Shown in pieces: positions 54,883-64,000 of a DNA stretch of 64,000 nucleotides (its first letter is position 1; each line of letters begins with the position of its first letter). Origin of the DNA: RPQJ01 sp963706755 (GTDB lineage: Bacteria; Pseudomonadota; Gammaproteobacteria; Steroidobacterales; Steroidobacteraceae); NCBI GenBank assembly GCA_963706755.1, contig CAVPNH010000020.1:1-64000 (forward strand), read 5' to 3'. The position numbers were made by a program, and so were the translations under genes. Below the pieces are notes generated by a model, which had not been told where the DNA came from, ran no database searches, and saw nothing but the letters and a program-made list of their open reading frames with translations.

Positions 54883-57800
54883 ATGGCGCCGCCAAGCCAC
54901 CGGACCGAGCCCGTGAAATTCACCGAGATCGTGGATGCCGCGAAGGCGCTGCTGCAGCGCAAGGACCGCGTCACGTACCGCGGGCTGGCGCGCGAGTTCG
55001 ATCTCGACGAGGCCACGTTGCAGGACCTCGTCGATGAGTTGGTCAATGCCGAGCGCGTCGCTACCGACGAAGGCGGCAAGGTCCTGGTCTGGGCCGGCCC
55101 GGCCAACGCAGTGGCCCCCGAGGCCGCGCCGGCGGCCGAAGGCGAGCGCCGCCAGTTGACCGTGATGTTCTGCGACCTGGTCGGCTCCACGGCGCTGTCG
55201 GAACAACTCGACCCCGAGGACCTGCACGAACTGGTCAGCGCGTACCAGCACGCGGCCCGCCAGGTCATCCAGCGATACGAGGGCTACGTTGCGCAATACC
55301 TGGGCGACGGCATCCTGGCCTACTTCGGCTACCCCGCCGCCCACGAAGACGACGCGATGCGCGGCGTGCGTGCGGGCCTCGACATCCTGGCGGACATCCG
55401 CGCGCTGAAGTCGCGGGTGCCGGTCCAGGTTCGGATCGGCATACACACCGGCCCCGTGGTCATCGGTTCCATCGGCGAGGGCTCGCGCGCCGAGCAACTC
55501 GCGCTGGGCAGGACGCCCAACATCGCCGCACGCGTGCAGGGCGCCGCGAGCCCGCACACGCTGGCCATCAGCGGCGACACCTTGCGACTGGTGCAGGGCC
55601 TCTTCGAATGCGAAGACCTGGGTACCCAGAACCTGAAGGGGATCGCCGAGCCGGTCCGCCTCTACCGGGTCGTGCAGCAAGGGCGCGCCAGGAACCGCTT
55701 CGACGTGTTACTCGAGCAGGGCCTGACGCCCATGCAGGGACGCGAGCGCGAGATGCAGACGCTGCTTCAGCGCTGGCAGCTGGCCCGTGGCGGCGAAGGC
55801 CAGGTGGTGGTGCTCAGCGGTGAGCCGGGCATCGGCAAGTCACGCCTCATCCAGGCACTGAGCCAGCGCAGCGGTGAAGACGACGCATCGCGCACGGTGT
55901 TCCGCTGCTCACCCTTCCACGTCAGCAGCCCGCTCTTCCCCGTGGTGGACCAGCTCAGCCGGGCATTGCAGGCCGGACCGGACGACCCGCCAGGCGCCCG
56001 CTGGGAACGCCTCGAGCATCTGCTCGACGGAATCGGCCTGCGGGACGACGTTCACCTGTTCCTGTTCGCCGCGTTGTTGTCGATTCCGTTGCCCGCAGGC
56101 TTCGCGGAACCCACCTTCAGTCGCGAGGAACGCAAGGCCAGGACGCTGCAGGCACTGGCCACCTGGCTGCTCACGCTCGCGGTCGAGCGGCCGATGCTGG
56201 TGATCTTCGAAGACCTGCAGTGGGCCGACCCTTCCACGCTGGACATGCTGTCGCTGTGCGTCGGTCGAATCAGGGACGCGGCGATCCTGATCGTGATGAC
56301 CTGCAGGCCTGACTTCGTACCGCCTTGGCCGACCGGCGGGCCCTGCCTGGAACTGCCGCTGACGCGCCTGTCTCCGCACGACATCCGACGCGTGGCCACC
56401 GAGATCGCGGGCAAGCCGCTGCCGGCCGACGTGCTTGAGCAGTTGGTACACAAGACTGACGGCGTGCCCCTGTACGTGGAGGAAATGACCAAGGACCTGC
56501 TCGAATCGAACCTGATGCACGACGTGCAGGGTCAGTTCGAGCTCAGGGGCGCGTTGCCCAACATGGCGGTACCGTTTTCGCTGCAGGACTCGCTGGCGTC
56601 GCGGCTGGACCGCCTGGGCCCCGCGCGCCGCCTGGCGGAAACTGCTTCGGTACTGGGCCGCGAGTTCAGTTTCAGCTGGATCCAGGCCCTGTTGGACAGC
56701 GATGAACAGACGCTGGTTGCCGGCCTGCAGCAGCTGTGCGACGCCGGCATCCTCCTGCGGCAGCCCGGCGAGCAGGACACCGTCTACATCTTCCGGCACG
56801 CGCTGATGCAGGAAGCGGCCTACAACTCGCTGCTGATACGGCGGCGCCAGCATGCCCACGCGCGCGTCGCACAGCTCCTGACCACCGAATGGGCCGGGCA
56901 GGCGGCCTCGCAGCCGGCGCTGGTGGCGCACCACTACACCGAGGCCGGATTGGCGCCACAGGCCATCGTCTTCTGGCAACGGGCTGGCCTGCAGGCCGTG
57001 GAAAGTTCGGCCAACAAGGAAGCCATCCAGCACGTTTCCAAGGCGCTCGAGGTCCTGAAGACCTTGCCCGAGGGACCCGAGCGCGACCGCCAGGAACTCT
57101 CGCTGCTCCTGGCATTGGGCGTGCCCCTGGCCGTGACGTCCAGCTGGGCGGCGCCCGAGGTTCGATGGGCCAGCGAACGGGCATTCGAGCTGTGTGAATC
57201 GCTGGGGGAAACCGACCAGCTGTTCCCGGCGATGTACGGGGTCTGGTCGAGTCGGCAGGTCCAGGCCGAATACGGCGCGGCGCGGCGGCTCGCCCAGCAG
57301 CTGCTGGCGCTGGCCGAGCGCACCCGGGACGATGGCTTCCTGCTCCAGGCGCACCGGGCCTGCGGCATCATCTGCCTGCACACCGGCGAATTCCTCGAGG
57401 CCCTCAGGCACTGCGAGGCCGGCTGGGCGCTGTACGACTCCGAGCGGCATCGTTCGCATGTGGCCATGTACTGGCTGGACCCGGGCGTGGGCTGCCTGTG
57501 CTACGGTGCCTGGGCGCTGATGATCCTGGGCCGCCTCGATCAGGGGCTCGCGCGCGTGAACCAGGCCGTCGACCTGGCGCGCAGGGGTGGCCATGCCTTC
57601 AGCCTCGCCTATGCGCTCTTCTTCTGCACTGTCCTGCTGCAGCTGCGCCGGGAACCCGGGCCCACGCGGGAGCGGGCGCAGCAACTCACGGCGTTGGCGC
57701 AGCAGCACGGTTTTCCGATACTGGGCGCGTGGGCCTCGCTCATGCAGGGCTGCGCACTGGTCGAAGAAGGACGCGCCCGGGAGGGCAGCGCGATGGTCCG

Positions 57801-58281
57801 CGAAGGTGAGCGTGCCATCCGCTCCGGCGGGGCGCGCGTGTCGCGGTCGGGCGCGCTGACGGTACTGGCCAATGCATATGATCGGGCCGGCGACTGCGAA
57901 CCGGGCCTGGCGGCCGTGGCCGAGGCCCTCGACTTCGTGGCGCAGTCCGAAGAGCACTTCTACGAAGCCGAGCTGCACCGCCTGCGCGGCGAACTGCTGC
58001 TGCACCGCGGAGCGGGCCCCGGTCAGGCGGACGCGCAAGGGCAGGCGGACGCGCAGGAGCAGGCGCAACGCTGCTTCGAGCAGTGCTTGTCCATTGCCCG
58101 GCAGCAACATGCGGCGATCTGGATGCTGCGCGGGGCCACGAGCCTGGCGCGGCTGCACGCCCTGCGCGGCGAGCGCATCAAGGCGCGCGGCGTGATCGGC
58201 GACGTGCTGGGTAGTTTCACTGAAGGGTTTTCAACCCCGGACCTGCAGGAGGCGCAAGCCCTGTTCCGCAGCCTGGGCTGA
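54883..58281 (+). CDS. Class III nucleotide cyclase fused to AAA ATPase and TPR
   Basis: 1132 residues from ATG 54883; a GTG at 54913 also fits. Residues 1-60 look like a winged helix. The cyclase domain (about 88-260) has both metal Asp (MFCDLVGST and YLGDGILAYFG) and the transition-state N-x3-R in TPNIAARVQ. An AAA/STAND-type ATPase follows: GEPGIGKSRLIQ, VIFEDLQWADPS, then helical sensor and TPR-like repeats to the end. This is the plan of soluble adenylyl cyclase relatives. It probably makes cAMP under control of the ATPase/TPR part. Divergent from the lipoxygenase gene, sharing 99 bp. Confidence 0.87.
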   Translation: MAPPSHRTEPVKFTEIVDAAKALLQRKDRVTYRGLAREFDLDEATLQDLVDELVNAERVATDEGGKVLVWAGPANAVAPEAAPAAEGERRQLTVMFCDLVGSTALSEQLDPEDLHELVSAYQHAARQVIQRYEGYVAQYLGDGILAYFGYPAAHEDDAMRGVRAGLDILADIRALKSRVPVQVRIGIHTGPVVIGSIGEGSRAEQLALGRTPNIAARVQGAASPHTLAISGDTLRLVQGLFECEDLGTQNLKGIAEPVRLYRVVQQGRARNRFDVLLEQGLTPMQGREREMQTLLQRWQLARGGEGQVVVLSGEPGIGKSRLIQALSQRSGEDDASRTVFRCSPFHVSSPLFPVVDQLSRALQAGPDDPPGARWERLEHLLDGIGLRDDVHLFLFAALLSIPLPAGFAEPTFSREERKARTLQALATWLLTLAVERPMLVIFEDLQWADPSTLDMLSLCVGRIRDAAILIVMTCRPDFVPPWPTGGPCLELPLTRLSPHDIRRVATEIAGKPLPADVLEQLVHKTDGVPLYVEEMTKDLLESNLMHDVQGQFELRGALPNMAVPFSLQDSLASRLDRLGPARRLAETASVLGREFSFSWIQALLDSDEQTLVAGLQQLCDAGILLRQPGEQDTVYIFRHALMQEAAYNSLLIRRRQHAHARVAQLLTTEWAGQAASQPALVAHHYTEAGLAPQAIVFWQRAGLQAVESSANKEAIQHVSKALEVLKTLPEGPERDRQELSLLLALGVPLAVTSSWAAPEVRWASERAFELCESLGETDQLFPAMYGVWSSRQVQAEYGAARRLAQQLLALAERTRDDGFLLQAHRACGIICLHTGEFLEALRHCEAGWALYDSERHRSHVAMYWLDPGVGCLCYGAWALMILGRLDQGLARVNQAVDLARRGGHAFSLAYALFFCTVLLQLRREPGPTRERAQQLTALAQQHGFPILGAWASLMQGCALVEEGRAREGSAMVREGERAIRSGGARVSRSGALTVLANAYDRAGDCEPGLAAVAEALDFVAQSEEHFYEAELHRLRGELLLHRGAGPGQADAQGQADAQEQAQRCFEQCLSIARQQHAAIWMLRGATSLARLHALRGERIKARGVIGDVLGSFTEGFSTPDLQEAQALFRSLG

Positions 58282-58305
58282 GCAGCCGGGCCCGCGCGGT
58301 CGTCT

Positions 58306-59013
58306 TCAGCCGAAGGCCTTGCGTACCGCCGCCTCGACGGCACGGTGTGCGCCTTCGGGCAGGAAGCTGCCATGCGCGGCAAAGAGGCTGTCGAACTCGA
58401 ACTCGAGCAATCGTTCGAAGTCGCCCCGCATCGTGCCGCCGGCGGGTGTCATCGCCTTCAGCCAGATCGGGCCGATCAAGGTCGTTTGCGGAAAGCCCAG
58501 CAGGGGCAGCAGCAGCCTGGCGACCGGGCTCGCGTGGCGGTAGTCGCCGTAGTGCTGGATCGCGTCGCAGGTGAGCAACAGCCCCCGGCCGCGCCGCAAC
58601 AGCAGCGCGGACTCGGGCTGCGTGCCGTGAAAGCAGAACAGCTGCGCGTCGGGAAAGGGCAGCGGCTGCTGTTCGTCCAGCAGGCAGCAGTCGTCCGGGA
58701 GCGGATATTTGCGACTGCCCGGGCGGGCCCAGCACTCGACGCCGAAATGTTCGCGGTACCAGGCGTCGTCGATGCCGTGCAGCGCGCCCAGCGTCACGAT
58801 GCGGCGGATCCTGCCCAGTCGCTGCAGCGCGCCGATGCCGGCCTCGTTCAGGCGGATCGGGTTGATCAGCGACAGCTCACCTGCGTGGCGGACGACCGTC
58901 ATGTTGCGCGGGATGCGGACCAGCGGGTTCATCGACAGGCTGCCGCGCACGGCAAAGACGTCGTGCGCGATCTCCAGCGCGTCGTCGTGCGGGTAGGCCG
59001 GTGCGTGCCGCAC
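58306..59013 (-). CDS. MBL-fold/DUF4336-like hydrolase
   Basis: 235 residues. NMTVVRHAGELSLINPIRLNEA and IVTLGALHGIDDAWYREHFG resemble DUF4336 proteins, a divergent metallo-beta-lactamase fold. Metal-site candidates are HGIDD, CDAIQHYG and AAHGSF, but the classic HxHxDH is absent. Activity uncertain. It lies 18 bp after the next gene on the same strand and is convergent with the cyclase gene, 24 bp away. Confidence 0.6.
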   Translation of the reverse strand: MRHAPAYPHDDALEIAHDVFAVRGSLSMNPLVRIPRNMTVVRHAGELSLINPIRLNEAGIGALQRLGRIRRIVTLGALHGIDDAWYREHFGVECWARPGSRKYPLPDDCCLLDEQQPLPFPDAQLFCFHGTQPESALLLRRGRGLLLTCDAIQHYGDYRHASPVARLLLPLLGFPQTTLIGPIWLKAMTPAGGTMRGDFERLLEFEFDSLFAAHGSFLPEGAHRAVEAAVRKAFG

Positions 59014-59031
59014 GCGGATCCTCTCGCCCCC

Positions 59032-59436
59032 TCAGGCCCGCGGCGACCCGAGCGCGTAGGTAAAGTTCGCGCCCAGCTGGAATGCGCGCAAGGGCAGGTA
59101 GCCCACCAGCACATACCACTGCCAGGTGCCGTTCAATATCTGGTCCCACCAGAAGATCCACCACAGCAGGTACATGCAGCCGGCCAGCAGCGCCCATTTT
59201 CGGCGCGCCACCCAGTCGGTGGTGTCGAGCATCACGTAGTTCGGGATCGCCCACATCGCGCCCCAGAAGCCGTAGCCACCGGCCATGTACTTCTCGAATG
59301 TCGTCAGGTGCTCCGCATCGGGCATGTGGATCCAGATGGGCATCAGGTTGACCCACGGCGCCAGCGCGATGGTGAAGGCCACGACGCACTCGGCGACCGT
59401 GAGCCAGAGGCAGACTTGGTAGTACTTCGGTTTCAT
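59032..59436 (-). CDS. Small integral membrane protein, four segments
   Basis: 134 residues. Hydrophobic segments at about 8-30, 50-70, 80-98 and 104-124, rich in Trp (WALLAGCMYLLWWIFWWDQIL). Family not recognised. It precedes the MBL/DUF4336-like gene by 18 bp and is likely co-transcribed. No catalytic motif visible. Confidence 0.55.
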   Translation of the reverse strand: MKPKYYQVCLWLTVAECVVAFTIALAPWVNLMPIWIHMPDAEHLTTFEKYMAGGYGFWGAMWAIPNYVMLDTTDWVARRKWALLAGCMYLLWWIFWWDQILNGTWQWYVLVGYLPLRAFQLGANFTYALGSPRA

Positions 59437-59568
59437 GGATCCTCCGCGGCCAGTGTACCCGCTGGTGCGACCAGGAGGGACCCGGAAAGGAACGCCCCGT
59501 TGCCGGGCGAGACCGCACTGGCGCGGTTAGTTATAGTTGCAGGGGTCGAAGGCTTCGGGGGCGCCACA

Positions 59569-60660
59569 ATGACGACGCGGAACATCACGCTGCAGGTCAA
59601 TCGCGACTCGCATGCCGAGTCACGCGTGCGCGAGTCCGGGATGCCGGAGCTGTCGGCCGGACAGGTTCGTCTTCGTATCGACCGTTTCGCGTTGACTGCG
59701 AACACGGTGACCTACGCGACCACCGGCGACACCCTCGGCTACTGGGATTTCTTCCCCACCGGCGAGCCAGGCTGGGGCTCGGTCCCCGCCATGGGCTGGG
59801 CGGAGGTCGTCGAGTCGCGGCATCCGGAGGTCCCGACGGGCGGCCGCTACTTCGGCTGGTATCCGATGGCGCGCTACGTGGACGTGACTGTGACACCGAC
59901 CGCGGACGGTCTGCGCGACGACGGGCCGCACCGCTCCGCGCACGCGCCCGTGTATCGAGCCTTCACGGCGACGGATCGCGACGTGCTCTTTGAGGCCGGT
60001 GCGGACGCAGAGGATCGCCACGCGCTGCTGCGGGGGCTTTACATCACCGGCTGGCTGGCCGAGGACTACTTCACCGACAACGACTGGTTCGGCGCGCGGC
60101 GGGTGCTGGTGCTGTCGGCGTCGAGCAAGACCGCGATCGGCTTTGCACACTGCGCCGATGCCCGGTCGGGACTCGAGCTGATTGGTGTCACCGCCACGCG
60201 CAACCATGCGTTCACGCACGGTCTCGGCTGCTACGACGAGGTCGTCAGCTACGACGACATCGCCACCATTCCGGCGGGCGCGCCGATCGTCTCGATCGAC
60301 ATGGCGGGCAGCGGGCCGGTGCTCGCCGCCGTGCACGCGCATTTCGGCGAGCAGCTGAAACATTCAATGGCCGTCGGGCGCAGCCACCACGACGCTCCAT
60401 CACGGACCGCCTCACTGCCCGGGCCGAAGCCTGCGTTCTTCTTCGCGCCCGCGCAGGTCAAGAAGCGCGTGCAGGAATGGGGCCCGCGTGTGTACCAGGA
60501 ACGCGTCGCGGCGGCACTGCGTGGCTTCGTCGGCTGGAGCCGCCAGTGGCTGCGGGTGCAGCACTCGCGCGGAGCGGAGGCTGCGTCGGCGAGGTGGCGC
60601 GAGGTGCACGCCGGGCGTGTCGCGCCCGATGTGGGCCACGTCGTGTCGCTCTGGGATTGA
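59569..60660 (+). CDS. DUF2855 protein (medium-chain-reductase-like)
   Basis: 363 residues from ATG 59569. DRFALTANTVTYATTGDTLGYW and FGWYPMARYVDV are the DUF2855 amino block. VLVLSASSKTAIGFAHCA is a Rossmann-type nucleotide site. VSIDMAGSGPVLAAVHAHFG and VGRSHHD follow. The family resembles quinone/enone reductases but is uncharacterised. Its place near the lipoxygenase suggests, without proof, that it could reduce enone products of fatty-acid hydroperoxides. Confidence 0.75.
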   Translation: MTTRNITLQVNRDSHAESRVRESGMPELSAGQVRLRIDRFALTANTVTYATTGDTLGYWDFFPTGEPGWGSVPAMGWAEVVESRHPEVPTGGRYFGWYPMARYVDVTVTPTADGLRDDGPHRSAHAPVYRAFTATDRDVLFEAGADAEDRHALLRGLYITGWLAEDYFTDNDWFGARRVLVLSASSKTAIGFAHCADARSGLELIGVTATRNHAFTHGLGCYDEVVSYDDIATIPAGAPIVSIDMAGSGPVLAAVHAHFGEQLKHSMAVGRSHHDAPSRTASLPGPKPAFFFAPAQVKKRVQEWGPRVYQERVAAALRGFVGWSRQWLRVQHSRGAEAASARWREVHAGRVAPDVGHVVSLWD

Positions 60661-60682
60661 AGCACCCACGGAGTCGGAGAGC

Positions 60683-60920
60683 GTGGCTCGACGCAAAGAA
60701 AGAAGAGGCCGCGCTCGTCGACCGTGACGGAATTTCAGGCGCACACTGCATCCACGAGCTGTGGATGCGCAACGAGCCATCGTTCAACATCGAGCGGATG
60801 CAGGGCCTGCTGTGGCGGGCGGCTGCGGAGTCGGTGCCGGACTGGCTGCCGATGCGCCACGTGGAGGGACTGGCCGAGGCGGTCCGGGCCGAAGGGCTGC
60901 TGGTGCAGGGCGGGCATTGA
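60683..60920 (+). pseudogene. Shortened copy of the GIY-YIG-like gene, core deleted
   Basis: The frame ending at 60920 reads AHCIHELWMRNEP, SFNIERMQGLLWRAAAES, VPDWLPMRHVE, then jumps to GLAEAVRAEGLLVQGGH. These are the middle and the last 17 residues of the gene at 9721-10332 with the GIY-YIG core removed. A 30-bp stretch around ESVPDWLPM is identical in DNA. A GTG at 60683 opens a different frame that stops early. A deletion relic. Confidence 0.72.
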
Positions 60921-60996
60921 GGCCGGGGGGAACGAATGCAGGATGATCGGGTCCGACGTATGAAGGGAAGGAAACCCCACAAGTGAGGTGCCGGCA

Positions 60997-61043
60997 GTGA
61001 AGCGGCTGGTTCTGGTCTGCGGCGTCTTGTCCTGCCTGGTGCT
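60997..61043 (+). CDS. Truncated start of a secreted protein, cut by the junction
   Basis: GTG 60997, with GAGGTG ahead, encodes VKRLVLVCGVLSCLVL, a classic signal-peptide start. At about 61043 the sequence turns AT-rich and the frame ends a few codons later. The gene therefore continues elsewhere in the true genome. Confidence 0.5.
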
Positions 61044-61232
61044 TTTTCACTTTTTTTCATCATAAAATTAAAACATAATTTTAGCAAAATTACAATTTTA
61101 ATATTTATTTAAAAAAGAAAATTAATATTTTTTATCAATTATATCAATATTTGCAATAAAATGGCTAAATATATTTCTATTCATTAAAAATATGAGTAGT
61201 TATTACTAAATTTTATGATTTAAAAACTTGAA
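61044..61232. other. Composition junction and AT-rich stretch without a gene
   Basis: GC-rich DNA stops within a few bases around 61043-61050 (GGTGCTTTTTCACTTTTTTT). What follows is almost entirely A and T with no open frame. No repeat, tRNA, integrase or insertion-sequence end is visible at the border. Confidence 0.75.
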
Positions 61233-61728
61233 ATGGAAAATATGAAAAAATATACTTGATTTTATTTACTATAATTTTGGCTGCTTGCTCTGGTGGTTTA
61301 GAACCACACGATGCTGCAATTCCAAAGTCATATTTTGCTGGCAAAATCACATAAAGGTGGAATCAATTCTTGGCCTGTTAAGGATTCTGCAATTGCTGTA
61401 AGAGTTGTAGGTTTTAAATCTTACCCTCCAAAAGATATGATTGCTGAAATATCTTCAGGTAATGCATATTTTACTTTTATGTCGTTACCACTTTTTGTTG
61501 ACACAAGTTCATATGGAATTAGAAATCCCAAATCCACCAACCGAGATTAAATATATCGCAGTGGCTTTGCAATATTCCCAAGATATTATGTCTCAAAAGG
61601 CAATTGGAGTTTATTCTTTAGATGGTAATCCCAATAATCCTGGAAGTTTATTGATTACAAGAGGAAAATTCTTTGACAATGTTAATATTGAAGTTGATTT
61701 TAAAAATTTACCTCCACAACCATTTTAA
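61233..61728 (+). CDS. Bacteroidota-type lipoprotein, frameshifted
   Basis: Correcting about three single-base shifts (near 61253, 61349 and 61515) gives MKKYTLILFTIILAACSGG, a lipoprotein signal with lipobox LAAC. The mature part contains GGINSWPVKDSAIAVRVVGF, YFTFMSLPLFVDTSSYGI and EIPNPPTEIKYIAVALQYS, ending at 61728. Beta-rich; function unknown. Nine bp before the TonB receptor, so probably co-transcribed and part of a metal or nutrient uptake unit. Confidence 0.65.
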
Positions 61729-61737
61729 GGATTAAAT

Positions 61738-63981
61738 ATGAAAATCAATGGAAAAATAAATAATAATGAAAACAAATTTGTAAAAACATTTTTGGTATTA
61801 ATTTTTACTTGTCTTGTTTCTTATACATCATTTTCATCAGAATTGTTTTCAATAAATGGAACTATTACAGATTCCGACAAGCAACCCTTAATTGGAGCCA
61901 CAATCAAACTCGAAGGTACTCGATTAGGAGCAAACACTAATATGGAAGGTAAATACAAGATAAATAATGTGCTTAAAGGAGAAAATGTTCAAATTGATTA
62001 TTTCAATGATTGGATATAAAAATATCTTAAAAGAAATAACAGTCACTGAAAGTCTCAATAATCTAAATTTTGTATTAATAAATACATCTTTCGAAACCTC
62101 TGAAGTAGTTGTTTCAGCAAATAAAAGAGTACAAGCTGTTCAAGATGTACCAATTTCAATTTGTGTTTTTGATGATAAATATACTAAAGATAGGAATTTC
62201 AATCGCATAGATGACGTTTTAAGAATTGTACCTGGAGTTAATTTAAATAAAGACAATGTAAATATTCGTGGTTCTTCAGGATTTGCTTTTGGGGTTGGCT
62301 CAAGAATCCTATTGCTTATGGATGGTTTCCCAATGCTTTCTGGCGATAATGGAGATATGAAATTTGACGCAATTCCAATGATTAATGTAGATAGAGTTGA
62401 AGTTGTTAAAGGTGCAGGTTCTGCTCTTTATGGTTCATCAGCACTAGGTGGAGTAATCAATATTTTGACCAAAGAACCTAAAGATAACTTTAATTTATCT
62501 GCAAAAACATTTGTAGGATTATATACTCAACCAAGGTTTGAATCTTGGAAATATACAGATAATAACAGGCTCTTCAAAGGATTTGAATTTAGTACAAATA
62601 AGAAATTTGGCGATTTTGGAGCAATTCTTTCTGCTGGAATTTTTGGAGATGATAGCTATCGCCAATTTGATGATTCCAAAAGATATTATATTTTCTCAAA
62701 AGTTAATTACGAAATTTCTCAAAATGTAAATTTTAAGTTATTAGCTAACTTATCTCAGGAAAACAGAGCTGATTGGATTTATTGGAGAAGCTTAGATTCA
62801 GTTTTAGTACCTCCAGCAAGTACAGATCAAACTTCCAGAATGAATACAGGAAAAATCAATATAAATGGTGATTTAAATATTATCTTTGATTCTAAGAACT
62901 TTTTAAGTATAAAATCAGGTATGTTTTTAACCAAGTTCACTGCAATTACCGAAAGCAGTGATTGGATTTTCACAGAAGAGAGTCTTCTGCTAATGCTTTG
63001 AATTTTGATATGCAATATAATTCAATTCTAACTGATTATTTGTTTTTAACAATGGGTGCAAATTACTCTAGAAATAATATTTTATCCAATATTTATGGTG
63101 TTAACTTTCAAAACACGTTTGGTGGATACGCACAAGTAGAAGCAAAACCTTGGACAAATCTTATATTAACTATAGGTGGCAGATATGATAGAGATAAAGT
63201 CGAAAATTTAGATGCACAATCAGAAATTTCTCCAAAATTTGGTGTTTCTTATTCTCCTTTTAATAATTTATCTTTGAGAGGTTCTTTCGGAAGTGGTTTT
63301 AGAACTCCTAAATCAGCTGAAAGATTTGCGTCTCTTAAAGTAGGTGGTTTTGATCTAATACCAAATGTTGATTTGAAATCAGAAAAAAGTACTTCATATG
63401 AAATTGGTGGACTTTTTGAATTTCTATTATTTGATATGCCGACATCAATTGATATGGCAATTTTTGATAATAATTTTGATGATTTGATTGAACCAACTTT
63501 TGTTACCTACAATTCTAAATCTGTAATTCAATTTATTAATGTTACAAAAGCTAGAATAACAGGCTTTGAATTAAGTTTAAGAACAATGCTATCACACAAT
63601 TTGGGAATGGAAACTGCATTAACACTAATGGAACCAAAAGATATAACTTTGAATGAAACTTTGAAATATCGTTCTAAAGTACTTTGGTATAATAACTTGT
63701 TTTACGACTATGATAACTTTGGAGTGAATATTCAATATCGTTATATAAGCAGACCTGAAACAATTGACGAGCGCTTAGGTTTACAAGTGATTGACCACGA
63801 TGCGAGAGTTGACGCTCACGTAGTGGATATAAGTTTTAAATATGATTTAAAAAGTTTGACGGGTCTCAAAATTGTACCTTCAATTTATGTAAAAAACTTA
63901 TTCGATTATTATTATACAGAAATGACTGGAAATCTAGCAAGAACAAGGTTTATTGGTTTTGAAATTAAGTATGATTATTGA
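61738..63981 (+). CDS. TonB-dependent outer-membrane receptor, frameshifted
   Basis: With shifts near 61995 and 62985 repaired it is about 747 residues. Signal peptide, then a carboxypeptidase-regulatory-like repeat (FSINGTITDSDKQPLIGATI, GTRLGANTNMEGKYKI) typical of Bacteroidota. The plug follows (VNIRGSSGFAFGVGSRILLL, VEVVKGAGSALYGSSALGG). A beta-barrel with FRTPKSAERFASL continues to the last strand FIGFEIKYDY. It would import a siderophore, vitamin or metal complex; the ligand is unknown. Codon use is strongly AT-biased, unlike everything before 61,040. Confidence 0.85.
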
Positions 63982-64000
63982 TTGTTTTAATTTTAGTTAA

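Noticed and set aside
61044..63981. Horizontally acquired iron-uptake island
   Set aside because: No integrase, tRNA, repeat or insertion-sequence end at the border, and the host gene is cut in its signal peptide; assembly chimera is simpler, though reads are needed to decide.

Overview
The window is two unlike pieces of DNA joined near position 61,045. Positions 1 to about 61,045 are GC-rich, gene-dense chromosome of a free-living gammaproteobacterium. The gene families fit a Xanthomonadales/Steroidobacteraceae-like lineage: a long DUF349 coiled-coil protein, paired TolB-like/TPR membrane proteins, an ArsA-type ATPase and an OxyR-AhpC-AhpD unit. From about 61,045 to the end the DNA is very AT-rich and encodes a lipoprotein and a TonB-dependent receptor of Bacteroidota/Ignavibacteria style. 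The junction cuts a GC-rich gene inside its signal peptide, so a chimeric contig is more likely than gene transfer.

Layout. 1-6.1 kb: a frameshifted uncharacterised gene, a winged-helix/nucleotidyltransferase pair behind a near-perfect palindrome, a promoter-to-terminator stretch that looks like a structured RNA, an AAA+ ATPase, an alpha/beta hydrolase and an ArsA-type ATPase. 6.1-16.4 kb: DUF349 protein, orphan AbiEi-like protein, GIY-YIG-like protein, zinc-sensing diguanylate cyclase with a leader hairpin, two TolB-TPR proteins, an SDR. 16.4-24.5 kb: small secreted and membrane proteins, a hybrid histidine kinase followed by a REC-PAS-GGDEF-EAL regulator. 24.6-31.4 kb: GMC oxidoreductase with its twin-arginine partner, secreted RidA, a badly frameshifted M20 peptidase, an M48 protease, an FAD oxidoreductase. 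31.4-34.8 kb: a minus-strand operon headed by a LitR/CarH-type B12 photoreceptor, with a cyclopropane-synthase-like methyltransferase, a DUF6134 protein and a lipocalin. 35-41.5 kb: NnrU, TerB-like, Kef-type antiporter, LEA14, nitronate monooxygenase, TPR protein. 41.6-47.1 kb: a patchwork of gene fragments around a TIR-TPR protein and a secreted C-type-lectin protein. 47.3-50.3 kb: phasin with histone-like tail, oxyR, ahpC, ahpD. 50.3-60.7 kb: the most unusual part, with a lipoxygenase convergent with a membrane-anchored catalase-related heme protein, flanked by a large cyclase-ATPase-TPR protein and less familiar enzymes.

How the parts work together. The lipoxygenase would make fatty-acid hydroperoxides and the catalase-related protein would convert them, as in fused lipoxygenase/allene-oxide-synthase enzymes of corals and some cyanobacteria; here they are separate genes 19 bp apart. 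The LitR operon probably couples light to lipid modification. OxyR sits opposite ahpC with a clear OxyR site between. The diguanylate cyclase and the EAL protein point to c-di-GMP signalling.

Two cautions. Many genes carry single-base frameshifts, some in homopolymers, which looks like long-read consensus error. Several gene fragments (cyclopropane synthase, prolyl oligopeptidase, TPR gene, GIY-YIG gene) look like true decay or duplication products. All similarity statements come from reading the sequence; no database search was run.
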